The notes under the pieces are model-generated. The model was not told where the DNA came from. It searched no databases and was given only the letters and a program-made list of their open reading frames with translations. The position numbers and the translations under genes are program-made. A stretch of 64,000 bases of DNA from Candidatus Roizmanbacteria bacterium RIFCSPLOWO2_02_FULL_40_13 (lineage in GTDB: Bacteria; Patescibacteriota; Microgenomatia; UBA1406; GWC2-37-13): positions 153,262 to 217,261 of the forward strand of contig MGBA01000021.1 in NCBI GenBank assembly GCA_001789965.1. Reading direction: 5' to 3'. Of the stretch, positions 17,402 through 26,091 are shown piece after piece (position 1 is the stretch's first letter; the number at the start of each line of letters is the position of its first letter).

Positions 17402-17407
17402 ATTATA
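17402..17407 (-). promoter_or_regulatory. Promoter -10 of the tRNA-Gly/tRNA-Thr unit
   Basis: TATAAT on the minus strand, 12 bases before tRNA-Gly, in the short gap after the LysM gene stop. Confidence 0.6.
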
Positions 17408-17442
17408 CCAATCTCAATCTAAGGAAGCCTGTTTTTGAAGAA

Positions 17443-18066
17443 TTATCGTGGAAGAGAGAGTTTTTGACCGACTTCAATAATATCCGGATTTGCAAGGCTA
17501 TTTGCCTGTGCGATACGATTCCAAGCATAGCCATCCCCATAAGAGCCTTGAGCGATGTCCCACAGCGTATCACCCTCTTTGACGATGTATTCGCTTCCGG
17601 TAATAGTTAAAGGAGTTGTCATTACAGCGCCTACTTCCCCCTTTGTTGCTTCCTTTACCGCGACTTCAGGAATGATCAAAACCGTTCCCACCTCGATTAC
17701 GTCAGGATTTTCCAGTTTATTAGCCGACGCTATGTCGAGAGCATTGTAGCCAGAGCCGTAGTATTGTTCAGAGATAACCCAGAGGTATTCTCCTTCTTTT
17801 ACGGTGTGTTTCTTCCGTGCGTCATCCTTTTTTGGCTTTTCCTTCCCTTTTCCTGTTAGTAATTCAATAAGGGATGGAGGCTTTTTTTGTTGGACTGCTT
17901 TTTGTTTTGGTTGTACCGGGGTAGCTTTTCCACCTTGGAGATACAAAGAGCTCAATAAAATAAAAACTACAAGAATCGTAATCCCAAGAAGAAAGTTCGG
18001 AAGATTAGCTTGAACTTGATCAACGAGTGAAGAAAGACTTTTTGAAGATTGATTTCTTTTTGCCAT
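17443..18066 (-). CDS. Membrane-anchored protein with two LysM domains
   Basis: 207 residues from the ATG at 18066; a longer frame to 18156 would cross the divergent gene and adds a second, unrelated hydrophobic stretch. One membrane segment at about residues 24-44, a Lys/Pro-rich linker, then LysM 1 (HTVKEGEYLWVISEQYYGSG) and LysM 2 (YIVKEGDTLWDIAQGSYGDG), each ending in ANxLxNPDxIxVGxxLxIP. LysM binds GlcNAc-containing glycans such as peptidoglycan. No catalytic domain is present, so it is likely a wall-tethering or adaptor protein. Confidence 0.88.
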   Translation of the reverse strand: MAKRNQSSKSLSSLVDQVQANLPNFLLGITILVVFILLSSLYLQGGKATPVQPKQKAVQQKKPPSLIELLTGKGKEKPKKDDARKKHTVKEGEYLWVISEQYYGSGYNALDIASANKLENPDVIEVGTVLIIPEVAVKEATKGEVGAVMTTPLTITGSEYIVKEGDTLWDIAQGSYGDGYAWNRIAQANSLANPDIIEVGQKLSLPR

Positions 18067-18077
18067 AATTTCTGACG

Positions 18078-18083
18078 TATAAT
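18078..18083. promoter_or_regulatory. Symmetric -10 region between the LysM gene and polX
   Basis: TATAATATA reads TATAAT on the plus strand (29 bases before the polX ATG) and TATATT/TATTAT on the minus strand (12-14 bases before the LysM-gene ATG). One short site may serve both directions. Confidence 0.4.
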
Positions 18084-18112
18084 ATAAAAATACTGGAACG
18101 TTGTCAAGTGCT

Positions 18113-19174
18113 ATGAGACAAACAACTAAAAAACATATAGGACATATAACTAACAAAGAAGTCGCGCATTTGCTTCGTACTATCGCGGCGGCACATCTTA
18201 TAAAAAATGAAAATAGGTTTCGAATTATCGCATACCAAAATGCAGCAGACGCCGTCGAGTACCTTCCTCGAGAAATTTATAACATCTGGAAGGATGGAAA
18301 ATTGGAAGAAGTACAAGGTATAGGTGCTGTGATAACAGACGCTCTTGATGAATACTTCAGGAAAGGCCGCTCGACTCATTTTGACCGTGTCAAGAAAGGA
18401 ATACCTGAAACCGTATTCGAATTAATGAAGGTTCCGACTCTTGGCCCAAAGAAAGCATATAAGTTAGTTACAACGTTAAATCTAACTAGCGCTAAAGATC
18501 TCTTTGTGAAACTAAAAAAGGCAGCTGAAAAAAACAAGATCGCAAATATTCCAACTTTTGGAAAAAAATCTCAAGAGGGAATACTAGAGAGTCTTCAGAG
18601 GTATGAAGGTCATGAGGGAAAACACCAAAGAATACCTTTTTCACAAGCTCATAAGATCGCTATGGAAATTCTCGATTATCTAAAGTCAAATGAGAACGTG
18701 CAACGAGTAGATATTTTAGGCTCTCTCAGAAGAAAAAGTTCCACTATAGGAGATATTGATATTGCAGTTATATGTAGACGGAATACCGAAAAGGATGTCG
18801 TCAACTACTTTATTAATTATTCGAAAAAAAAGAGTTTGATTAATTCCGGCGCAAAAAAAGCATCAATTATGATCGTGCCAAATATTCGAGTAGATTTACG
18901 TGTACAAGATGCTAAAAGCTATGGATCAATGCTTCAATACTTCACCGGAAACAAAGATCATAATATAAAACTTCGAGAATATGCTCTAAAAAAGGGCTAT
19001 TCTTTATCAGAATACGGGATAAAGGATTTAAAATCGAAAGATAAGAAAATACTCGAATTTCCTACTGAGCAAAAATTCTACAATTTCTTAGGTCTTGAAT
19101 ATATTCCACCTGAAGTTCGTCAAGGCCGCGATGAAATAGTAAAGGCTCGTATAAGAGCAAATCAGAAAACATGA
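18113..19174 (+). CDS. polX: Family X DNA polymerase-like protein without PHP domain
   Basis: 353 residues from the ATG at 18113; a TTG four codons upstream is less likely. Order: N-terminal 8-kDa-like helical domain (EVAHLLRTIAAAHLI, VEYLPREIYNIW), HhH segment (VPTLGPKKAYKLV), then the nucleotidyltransferase palm with GSLRRKSSTIGDIDIAV and catalytic Asp214, Asp216 and Asp261 (RVDLRV), and the YFTGNKDHN thumb motif. Bacterial PolX is usually about 570 residues with a C-terminal PHP nuclease; here the protein ends right after the polymerase core. A role in gap filling during base excision repair is known for the family and inferred here. Confidence 0.85.
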   Translation: MRQTTKKHIGHITNKEVAHLLRTIAAAHLIKNENRFRIIAYQNAADAVEYLPREIYNIWKDGKLEEVQGIGAVITDALDEYFRKGRSTHFDRVKKGIPETVFELMKVPTLGPKKAYKLVTTLNLTSAKDLFVKLKKAAEKNKIANIPTFGKKSQEGILESLQRYEGHEGKHQRIPFSQAHKIAMEILDYLKSNENVQRVDILGSLRRKSSTIGDIDIAVICRRNTEKDVVNYFINYSKKKSLINSGAKKASIMIVPNIRVDLRVQDAKSYGSMLQYFTGNKDHNIKLREYALKKGYSLSEYGIKDLKSKDKKILEFPTEQKFYNFLGLEYIPPEVRQGRDEIVKARIRANQKT

Positions 19175-19180
19175 TATAAT
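19175..19180 (+). promoter_or_regulatory. Promoter -10 of lemA-htpX-asnB
   Basis: TATAAT begins on the base after the polX stop, 62 bases before the lemA ATG. Unlike most promoters here, it gives a real leader of about 55 bases, which holds a Shine-Dalgarno. Confidence 0.6.
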
Positions 19181-19226
19181 AGACTCACGTTAAAAGATTT
19201 CATTAAAGATTGGATTAATAATAAAG

Positions 19227-19234
19227 AGGAGGTG
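19227..19234 (+). promoter_or_regulatory. Strong Shine-Dalgarno of lemA
   Basis: AGGAGGTG ends 8 bases before the ATG at 19243, a near-perfect complement to the 16S rRNA tail. Only three genes in the window have such a site. Confidence 0.85.
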
Positions 19235-19242
19235 AATTATCA

Positions 19243-19797
19243 ATGAATCCTACTATCATAGCAATTGCGGTCGCTGTACTTTTCGGTGTTTATATAATCG
19301 CTATTTACAACGGGTTTGTAGTTTTAAAGGCTCGAATTCAAGAAGCGCTTTCAGGTATTGATGTTCAACTCAAAAGAAGAACTGATCTTATCCCTAACTT
19401 ATTGGAATCAGTAAAGGGATACGCAAAACACGAAAAAGAGGTTTTCCAAAATGTTACAAAAGCAAGATCTTCTCTTATGAAAGCTGACAGTTTGAGTGAA
19501 AAAGCCGAAGCAAACAACATGGTGTCCAGTGCTTTGAAGTCATTATTTGCCGTTGCAGAAGCATATCCTCAACTGCAAGCAAGCACTAACTTTCAAGAAC
19601 TCCAAAGACAGCTTGAAGATACTGAAGATAAGATTGCATATTCTCGTCAGTTCTACAACAGCAATGTTCTTGACTACAACACAAGAGTAAAAACCTTTCC
19701 CAGTAATGTAATCGCAGGAGTTTTTGGATATAAAGAAGTAGAGTTTTTTCAAACACCAGCTGAAGAACGCAAGAACGTAAAAGTGAAGTTTGACTAA
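19243..19797 (+). CDS. lemA: LemA family protein
   Basis: 184 residues. An N-terminal membrane segment (about 3-23, short outside tail) is followed by long helices with the family signature [20 protein letters not shown] and [20 protein letters not shown], then [20 protein letters not shown]. LemA proteins are membrane-anchored helical bundles of uncertain function and are often encoded next to HtpX, as here, where the two genes share TAATG. A joint role in membrane protein quality control is inferred from this pairing. Confidence 0.93.
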   Translation: MNPTIIAIAVAVLFGVYIIAIYNGFVVLKARIQEALSGIDVQLKRRTDLIPNLLESVKGYAKHEKEVFQNVTKARSSLMKADSLSEKAEANNMVSSALKSLFAVAEAYPQLQASTNFQELQRQLEDTEDKIAYSRQFYNSNVLDYNTRVKTFPSNVIAGVFGYKEVEFFQTPAEERKNVKVKFD

Positions 19798-20687
19798 TGA
19801 CAATCTACAGCCAAGTAAACGGAAATAAACTCAAAAGTTTATTTCTCGTACTATTCTTTATTGCTTTTTTTTCCTTTGTTTTCTTTATTATCGGTAAAGC
19901 TGTCGGAAATAGTTCTCTATATTTCACAATCGGCCTAGTCTTTTCGTTAGCTTCTGGAATTGGAAGCTATTTTTTCTCAGATAAATTAGTACTTGCGTCA
20001 ACCGGTGCAAAACCTGCAAATAAAAAAGAACACTTCAATTTTTACACTGTAGCTGAAAATGTTTCTATTGCATCAGGTTTACCAATGCCAAGACTATACG
20101 TCATTGATGATCCTTCTCCAAACGCATTTGCGACAGGAAGAGATCCAAAGCATGCGGTGGTTGCCGCAACTACAGGCCTCCTTAATAAACTTAACCGAAC
20201 AGAGTTAGAAGGAGTGATCGCTCATGAATTTTCTCACATTAAAAATTACGATATCTTAGTTTCTTCATTAGTTGCCGTCCTCGCCGGAACCTTGGTTTTT
20301 GTAGTCGACTGGGTAATGAGAGGATTGTGGTGGGGAGGTTTGGATGATGACAATCGCAACGTGAATCCGTTGATATTTGTTTTTCTGATACTAACACTCA
20401 TAATTTCTCCAATAATTGCAACTCTTATACAACTTGCGATCTCAAGAAAAAGAGAATATCTTGCAGATGCATCAGGCGCATTAATTACCCGTAATCCGGA
20501 CTCACTGGCAGATGCATTGCTTAAAATTGCTTCTGATCCTCAGCCGTTAAGACGAGCTTCAGGTGGGACAGCGCATCTCTTTATTGAAAGCCCGTTTAAG
20601 AAAAAAAAAGCACGATCCTTTTTTTCCAGCCTCTTTAGTACACATCCTCCGACCGACGAAAGAGTTAGAATTTTGCACGAAATGTAA
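19797..20687 (+). CDS. htpX: HtpX-like M48 membrane zinc metalloprotease
   Basis: 296 residues. Two membrane segments near the N terminus (about 15-60), then the zinc site HEFSH (His143, Glu144, His147) and the third ligand in KREYLADASGA. Two more membrane segments lie between them (LVAVLAGTLVFVVDWVM and PLIFVFLILTLIISPIIA). It ends in the usual THPPTDERVRIL block. HtpX degrades misfolded membrane proteins from the cytoplasmic side. It overlaps lemA by one base and precedes asnB by 3 bases. Confidence 0.95.
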   Translation: MTIYSQVNGNKLKSLFLVLFFIAFFSFVFFIIGKAVGNSSLYFTIGLVFSLASGIGSYFFSDKLVLASTGAKPANKKEHFNFYTVAENVSIASGLPMPRLYVIDDPSPNAFATGRDPKHAVVAATTGLLNKLNRTELEGVIAHEFSHIKNYDILVSSLVAVLAGTLVFVVDWVMRGLWWGGLDDDNRNVNPLIFVFLILTLIISPIIATLIQLAISRKREYLADASGALITRNPDSLADALLKIASDPQPLRRASGGTAHLFIESPFKKKKARSFFSSLFSTHPPTDERVRILHEM

Positions 20688-20690
20688 TGT

Positions 20691-23237
20691 ATGTGCGGAA
20701 TAGCTGGCTTTTATGGCTTTAAGGACGACGATCTTATCAAGAGAATCTCCAAAGAACTTGCGCATCGTGGCCCAGACGGTGAGGGTTATTTCTTCGATGG
20801 CACGACTACGACCCTTCTCAACCGGAGACTTGCGATAATCGACAGAGAAAAAGGAGATCAACCGATTTACAATGAAGACCAATCGCTCGTAGTGGTTTTT
20901 AACGGAGAAATCTACAATTTCCGTCAATTAAAAATAGAATTAAAAAAACACATTTTCAAAACCAACTCTGATACAGAGGTCATCGTACATGCATATGAAG
21001 AATGGGGAGAAAACTGCTTTGACAAGTTCAACGGTATGTTTACGATCGCCCTATACGACAAAAAAAAGAAGAAGTTGATACTGGCACGAGACCATTTCGG
21101 AATCAAGCCATTATACTATTCAATTCTCAATTCTAAGAATCTTATTTTTTCATCAGAAATTAAACCGCTGTTAAATTCAAACTTGATTGGAAGAAAAGCA
21201 AATGAAAAGACAATTTACAGATATTTGCGTTATCGAGTTCACGATGATACAGATGAAACTTTTTTCAATAACATCAAACGCCTTATGCCAGGTGAGTTGC
21301 TTATTGTGGAAAAAAAAGAAATCAAGACAAAGTATTTTTCACGGTTAGAAGAGGAACTCTTGGGATTGAGGGAAAAGAAATTTGAAAGAGAGGACATAGA
21401 TACATTTAAAAATAAACTTACAGACGCGATCAAATTAAGATTAATCTCTGAAGTGCCGGTGGGAACAAGTTTCTCCGGAGGACTCGATTCATCGACTGTG
21501 GTTTCGGTGATCCACGAACTTCTAAAGAAAAAAGATAAAGAGGCAGCTTCTGTGGGAAAAGTACAGAATACATTTTCAGCTGTATTCCCCAATCTTCCAA
21601 ACAATGAAGAAAAATACGTAGACGAACTTATAAAAGACAAACATGAGATCAGATGTCATAAAGTCTATCCAACACCGGAGATTTTTTTTGAAGAAATAGA
21701 AAACTTCATAAGGACACAGGAAGAACCAACGATAAGTACAGGTCCTTACGCGCAGTATAAAGTAATGGAAGAGGCTAAGAAGTACGTGACGGTATTACTT
21801 GACGGGCAAGGATCAGACGAGATGATGGCTGGATATCTTCCATACTACTTCGTGTATTTAAAGGAATTGAGAAAGAAAGGAAAATATTTAGCACATTTCA
21901 AAGAAGTGTTATTTTCACTAGACATAATATTGAAATTTATTCAATTGAAATTTTCAGGTAAAAACAGTGTTAATGTTTCCAAAGTCTTAAATCACGATTT
22001 TATTCATAAGTTTAAGGTGGAAGCCCTTATTACAACAAATGACGACTTAAAGAAAAGATTAGTCGAAGATATCTTTCACAACAGTCTTCCTTCACTTCTT
22101 CGCTATGAAGATAAAAACAGCATGAAGTATTCACTCGAAGGGCGAGTTCCTTTTCTCGACTTTAATCTTTTGCGATTCATATTTAGTTTGTCCAACGAGG
22201 CAATAATCAAAAACGGTTGGAATAAATATATCCTCAGGAAAGCAGTAAAGAAATTACTGCCAAGGTCAATTGTAAAAAGAAGAAATAAAATCGGCTTTAC
22301 GACTCCTGAAGTCGAATGGTTCCTGCGAATGAAAAATAAGATTTACGGATACTTTTTGAGCGAGTCCTTTGCAAAAAGATCTTATTTCAATCAACAAGAA
22401 GTCTTAAAAAGCTTTCAGGAATTTATTGAAGGAAAAAATGAGGATACAATGCTTTTCTGGAGACTTTTAAATCTCGAGCTTTGGTTAAGGTTATTTATAG
22501 ATAAAGAAGACACGTTTAAAGAAAAAGAAAAAAAAGTGAGTCCGAATATAAAAGTCGGAAATAAACAATACATACGCTATCTTATTAAGACAGATGTTTT
22601 TGAAAAAGGAGACGACTCTGCAACAAAAGTTTCAGTTTACGTACGAGATTGGGTTCAGGAATTATCACTGAAAAACTGGTTTGTAGTAGTTTCTGAGAAA
22701 GTTATAGCGATCAGCCAAGGAAGGTCATATTTTTTATGGGAAATAAATCCAGGATTTTTTGCAAAATCTCTTTCAAGATTTGTTAAAAAAACTCCATATG
22801 GAATAGGACTAGGAAGTCCATGGACTATGCAGCTTGCAATTCAAGAAGTTGGACTATCAAAAATATTGCTAGCGACGTTTCTCTCTGCTTTAACAAAACC
22901 GATTGGGATTAAAGGAGTTTTTTATCATGTTGCGGGTCGAGAGGTCGCCTCTATTGATGGACCAACCGAGTATTCTCTTTATCCGTCCAATGTTTCTGCA
23001 AAACTTGGACCTAAAAATCCCCAGGAAGTTGCTAAAAAAATAGATGAAGAGATCAGACTGAAATTGAAAAATCCTAAAGGATTTGTCGGAGTAGTTATTA
23101 TTGACGCAAATGATCTCGGAAGAGACGTTCTCGCAAACACGACAGATTTTAAAAATAAAACTATCGAAGAGATCTTTAGAGATAATCCAATGGGTCAAGG
23201 CCGCGAACAAACCCCAATAACAATAGTGACTTCTTAA
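20691..23237 (+). CDS. asnB: Fusion: glutamine-hydrolysing asparagine synthetase + F420-0:gamma-glutamyl ligase-like domain
   Basis: 848 residues in one uninterrupted frame. Residues 1 to about 205 are a class II glutaminase with nucleophile Cys2 (MCGIAGF), AHRGPDGEG and FNGEIYNF. Residues about 230-600 are the synthetase with PP-loop SGGLDSS (262-268) and LDGQGSDE (370-377). From about 620 a second region begins (YIRYLIKTDVF, FVVVSEKVIAISQGR, IKGVFYHVAGREVASIDGPT, GVVIIDANDLG), resembling CofE-type F420-0:glutamate ligases, of full domain length (about 229 residues). The first part makes Asn from Asp, ATP and Gln. The second part's substrate is unknown; no F420 gene is nearby. An internal GTG at 22536 could give the second domain alone. 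Confidence 0.8.
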   Translation: MCGIAGFYGFKDDDLIKRISKELAHRGPDGEGYFFDGTTTTLLNRRLAIIDREKGDQPIYNEDQSLVVVFNGEIYNFRQLKIELKKHIFKTNSDTEVIVHAYEEWGENCFDKFNGMFTIALYDKKKKKLILARDHFGIKPLYYSILNSKNLIFSSEIKPLLNSNLIGRKANEKTIYRYLRYRVHDDTDETFFNNIKRLMPGELLIVEKKEIKTKYFSRLEEELLGLREKKFEREDIDTFKNKLTDAIKLRLISEVPVGTSFSGGLDSSTVVSVIHELLKKKDKEAASVGKVQNTFSAVFPNLPNNEEKYVDELIKDKHEIRCHKVYPTPEIFFEEIENFIRTQEEPTISTGPYAQYKVMEEAKKYVTVLLDGQGSDEMMAGYLPYYFVYLKELRKKGKYLAHFKEVLFSLDIILKFIQLKFSGKNSVNVSKVLNHDFIHKFKVEALITTNDDLKKRLVEDIFHNSLPSLLRYEDKNSMKYSLEGRVPFLDFNLLRFIFSLSNEAIIKNGWNKYILRKAVKKLLPRSIVKRRNKIGFTTPEVEWFLRMKNKIYGYFLSESFAKRSYFNQQEVLKSFQEFIEGKNEDTMLFWRLLNLELWLRLFIDKEDTFKEKEKKVSPNIKVGNKQYIRYLIKTDVFEKGDDSATKVSVYVRDWVQELSLKNWFVVVSEKVIAISQGRSYFLWEINPGFFAKSLSRFVKKTPYGIGLGSPWTMQLAIQEVGLSKILLATFLSALTKPIGIKGVFYHVAGREVASIDGPTEYSLYPSNVSAKLGPKNPQEVAKKIDEEIRLKLKNPKGFVGVVIIDANDLGRDVLANTTDFKNKTIEEIFRDNPMGQGREQTPITIVTS

Positions 23238-23240
23238 GCC

Positions 23241-24350
23241 TTATACGGTAGAGATTTCATCAACAAAATTAGTGAGCATTCCTCTTCGGACTTCTTCAAG
23301 AGTTTGATATTCGGTCTGTCCGACCAGCCACATTAATTTTACAGGTGACATAACGTGGGTCATATCTCCAGTTGCTAACGCACCTGCATCAAGTGCTGCT
23401 TTGCCAGGACCGTATTGATCCATTTTGGTTTTTCCACCGATAAATTGAGTAGTTACTAATACCGGGACTTTGTATTTATTAGTTGCTTCTTTTATCATGG
23501 GAATGAGATTAGTTTCTTGACCAGCTTCTTTGTAGTTTTTGTCTGGAACATTTCCTCCACCAAATGATTTTAGAATAAGACCTTTACACTTTCCCGTTTC
23601 TAAAATTGCCTTGGGAAAAATAGGGTTGAGACCCGGTGTAAGTTCGATAGAAACAACGTTGAAATCAAATTTTGCCTTCAATCCATTGTCTAATTTTTGG
23701 TGAATGGTCTTTTTATCTTCATAGGCTATATTTTCAGCAACCGGACTCCACACTATTCCACTTCCTACGAATTCTCCAAGAGTTGGAAAAGCAGGAGAAT
23801 CGAAAGCGTCAAATCTTGATTCGCTAATCTTTACAGCCCTTGATCCTAAAAAAACTCGATGGTCAAAAACCAAAAGGGTTCTATTTAATCCTAACTCTCT
23901 TGCTCCACGAGTAGTCATAATTGCCTCCTCTAAATTTGGAGTTGCGTCTGAACCTTCTTGCCCCATGGGTTTTTGAGATCCGGTAAATACAACCGGGATT
24001 TTCAGGTGTTTTCCCATGGCTAGCGAAATAGCACCGGCATGATAGGTCATTGTATCAGTTCCATGGGTTACTACAACAGCGTCAATTTCTTCGTCTTTTT
24101 GTATTCGATCGATTTCGTGAGCTAGTTTGGACCAATGATACGGATTCAGATTTGTACTATCTTCTTTTTCGAATTCTGAGAACGTAAAATTTGCCATTTC
24201 TTGAATATCTTTACTCGTTCTTTTAAGAAGATCCTGTGCATTTTTTGCAGGCATTCTAACCTTAGTGCCGTCAGGATAGACAACGTCTTCCATTCCGATT
24301 GTTCCGCCATGTCCGACAATATGGATGTGAGGTTTTTTTGAGAGAGTCAT
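23241..24350 (-). CDS. L-asparaginase (type I/II family)
   Basis: 369 residues from the ATG at 24350; in-frame starts up to 24380 would lie upstream of its own promoter. Catalytic threonines are visible: Thr17 in GHGGTIG and Thr98-Asp99 in VVTHGTDTM, with the lysine of TGSQKPMG. Family known role: hydrolysis of Asn to Asp and ammonia; the same fold is used by archaeal GatD. No signal peptide, so it is cytoplasmic. It stands tail-to-tail with asnB (3 bases apart) and head-to-head with gatC, placing an Asn-forming and an Asn-cleaving enzyme side by side. Confidence 0.88.
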   Translation of the reverse strand: MTLSKKPHIHIVGHGGTIGMEDVVYPDGTKVRMPAKNAQDLLKRTSKDIQEMANFTFSEFEKEDSTNLNPYHWSKLAHEIDRIQKDEEIDAVVVTHGTDTMTYHAGAISLAMGKHLKIPVVFTGSQKPMGQEGSDATPNLEEAIMTTRGARELGLNRTLLVFDHRVFLGSRAVKISESRFDAFDSPAFPTLGEFVGSGIVWSPVAENIAYEDKKTIHQKLDNGLKAKFDFNVVSIELTPGLNPIFPKAILETGKCKGLILKSFGGGNVPDKNYKEAGQETNLIPMIKEATNKYKVPVLVTTQFIGGKTKMDQYGPGKAALDAGALATGDMTHVMSPVKLMWLVGQTEYQTLEEVRRGMLTNFVDEISTV

Positions 24351-24358
24351 TATGGAAA

Positions 24359-24364
24359 ATTTTA
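24359..24364 (-). promoter_or_regulatory. Promoter -10 of the asparaginase gene, leaderless geometry
   Basis: TAAAAT on the minus strand, 8 bases before the ATG at 24350. It supports that start over the upstream in-frame codons. Confidence 0.55.
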
Positions 24365-24396
24365 CCATAAAGATATACATGAAGTAGGATTTTCAG

Positions 24397-24402
24397 TATA
24401 AT
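24397..24402 (+). promoter_or_regulatory. Promoter -10 of the gatCAB-dnaE-atp run
   Basis: TATAAT, 10 bases before the gatC ATG. It is the only clear promoter before a string of 13 closely packed genes ending at 36827. Confidence 0.6.
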
Positions 24403-24412
24403 TGTCTTACTT

Positions 24413-24721
24413 ATGAAGAATAAAAAGACTCTTGCCAATGAAGAAATTAAACATCTTGCAAAACTAAGCGCTTTAGATCTTACCGACGAAGAAATTGAAA
24501 AATATGGAGATCAACTCTCAGAAACCCTAGATTACGTGGAAAATCTAAATGAATTGAAGACGGCGACTGTTAAAGAAGCCCATAGCGTGACTGAATCAAA
24601 AGATGTATTTTTTGAGGATGGAGCTGAAAACAAAAGAAGCTTAAAAGAAGAAATAGTCTTCAGAAATTCAAAAAAGACTAAAAATAGTCAATTTGTGGTA
24701 GATAGGATCTTAAAGTCATGA
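24413..24721 (+). CDS. gatC: GatC, small subunit of Asp/Glu-tRNA amidotransferase
   Basis: 102 residues. EEIKHLAKLSALDLTDEEI and QLSETLDYVENLNEL are the standard GatC helices, and the tail KNSQFVVDRIL(K) matches the C-terminal end that wraps around GatA. It stabilises GatA in the GatCAB complex. Its stop overlaps the gatA ATG by 4 bases. Confidence 0.93.
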   Translation: MKNKKTLANEEIKHLAKLSALDLTDEEIEKYGDQLSETLDYVENLNELKTATVKEAHSVTESKDVFFEDGAENKRSLKEEIVFRNSKKTKNSQFVVDRILKS

Positions 24722-26091
24722 ATATTCTTGGAAAATCATACGTAGAGCTGCTCGGACTTCTTAATTCAAAAAAAATATCCACAAAAGAACTTCATGAATA
24801 CTTCTCAAAAAGAGAAAAGAAGTACAATAAAGAGCTTAATGTATTTCTTACGCTTGCTGAGAACCCAGGAGTGGAAGGAGAGATGCCGCTCGCATATAAG
24901 GATAATTACAATACAGAAGGGATTCGCACCACAGCTTCATCAAAAGTATTAGATTCATATATCTCACCTTACGACGCAACGGTCGTAGAAAGACTTAAAA
25001 AATCGAAAACGTATGTTTTCGGAAAGACAAACCTTGATGCATGGGCACACGGAGCTTCAACAGAAACATCTGACTATGGAGCCACCAAGAATCCTTGGGA
25101 CACATCCAGAGTCCCCGGAGGTTCGTCAGGTGGCTCAGCTGCAGCAACAGCCTCATATTTGATGCCGGCTACAATAGGTTCCGATACCGGTGGTTCAATC
25201 CGTTGTCCTGCTTCCTGGTGTGGTGTGGTCGGTCTAAAACCTACTTACGGACGAGTTTCCCGCTATGGCGTCATTGCAATGGGCTCATCATTCGACTGTC
25301 CCGGGCCATTAAGTTGGCATGTCGAAGATTGCGCATTACTTCTTTCGCATATGGCAGGATTTGATCCGTATGACGCAACCACATCATCAAAACCAGTTCC
25401 TGCTTACATGGAAAAGTTAAATGCTGAAAAAAAATTAAAAATAGGTATTGCCGAATCATTTTTCGAAAACGTTGACAAGGAAGTAAAGAAAAAAATAGAA
25501 GAAGCCCTGGAAATTTTAAGGAAAATGGGCCATATCGAAAAGAAAATCAAAATGTTAAACCCAAAACACGCGCTTTCTGCTTATACCATACTTCAACGAT
25601 CAGAAGTTTCTTCGAACCTTGGTCGTTACGACGGAATACGATACGGAAATGACCGTTCCTTTTTCAAGGAAGAAGCAAAAAAAAGGATAATGTTGGGAAC
25701 TTATACTTTATCACATGGTTACTACGACCAGTATTATAAAAAAGCACAAAAAGTAAGAGCGCTTATTATTGAAGACTTTAAAAAAGCCTTTGATGACGTT
25801 GATATTATAATTGCGCCAAGTACTCCATCAACCGCAGTAAAACTGGGAGAATTCAAAAAGTATCCCTTTTTTGGAGAGCAGATGGATATTTTAAACGAGC
25901 CTGCAAATGTTTCGGGAATTCCAAGTATAAATATTCCCGTTGGATTAGATTCAAAAAGATTACCCGTTGGAATGCAGATAATGGGTCGTCAGTTTGATGA
26001 GGAAACAATTCTAAACGTTTCGTATAAATTCCAGCGAGAGACAAACTTTTTCAACATGAGAGAAACCTTATTAAAAAAATATCATGATTGA
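24718..26091 (+). CDS. gatA: GatA, amidase subunit of Asp/Glu-tRNA amidotransferase
   Basis: 457 residues of the amidase-signature family. The Ser-cisSer-Lys triad is in place: Lys61 (LAYKDNYNT), Ser136 in PGGSSGGSAA, and nucleophile Ser160 in GSDTGGSIRCP. It releases ammonia from Gln or Asn and passes it to GatB, which amidates Glu-tRNA-Gln or Asp-tRNA-Asn. In a genome lacking GlnRS or AsnRS this would be essential; that is not testable within the window. It overlaps gatB by 8 bases. Confidence 0.97.
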   Translation: MNILGKSYVELLGLLNSKKISTKELHEYFSKREKKYNKELNVFLTLAENPGVEGEMPLAYKDNYNTEGIRTTASSKVLDSYISPYDATVVERLKKSKTYVFGKTNLDAWAHGASTETSDYGATKNPWDTSRVPGGSSGGSAAATASYLMPATIGSDTGGSIRCPASWCGVVGLKPTYGRVSRYGVIAMGSSFDCPGPLSWHVEDCALLLSHMAGFDPYDATTSSKPVPAYMEKLNAEKKLKIGIAESFFENVDKEVKKKIEEALEILRKMGHIEKKIKMLNPKHALSAYTILQRSEVSSNLGRYDGIRYGNDRSFFKEEAKKRIMLGTYTLSHGYYDQYYKKAQKVRALIIEDFKKAFDDVDIIIAPSTPSTAVKLGEFKKYPFFGEQMDILNEPANVSGIPSINIPVGLDSKRLPVGMQIMGRQFDEETILNVSYKFQRETNFFNMRETLLKKYHD

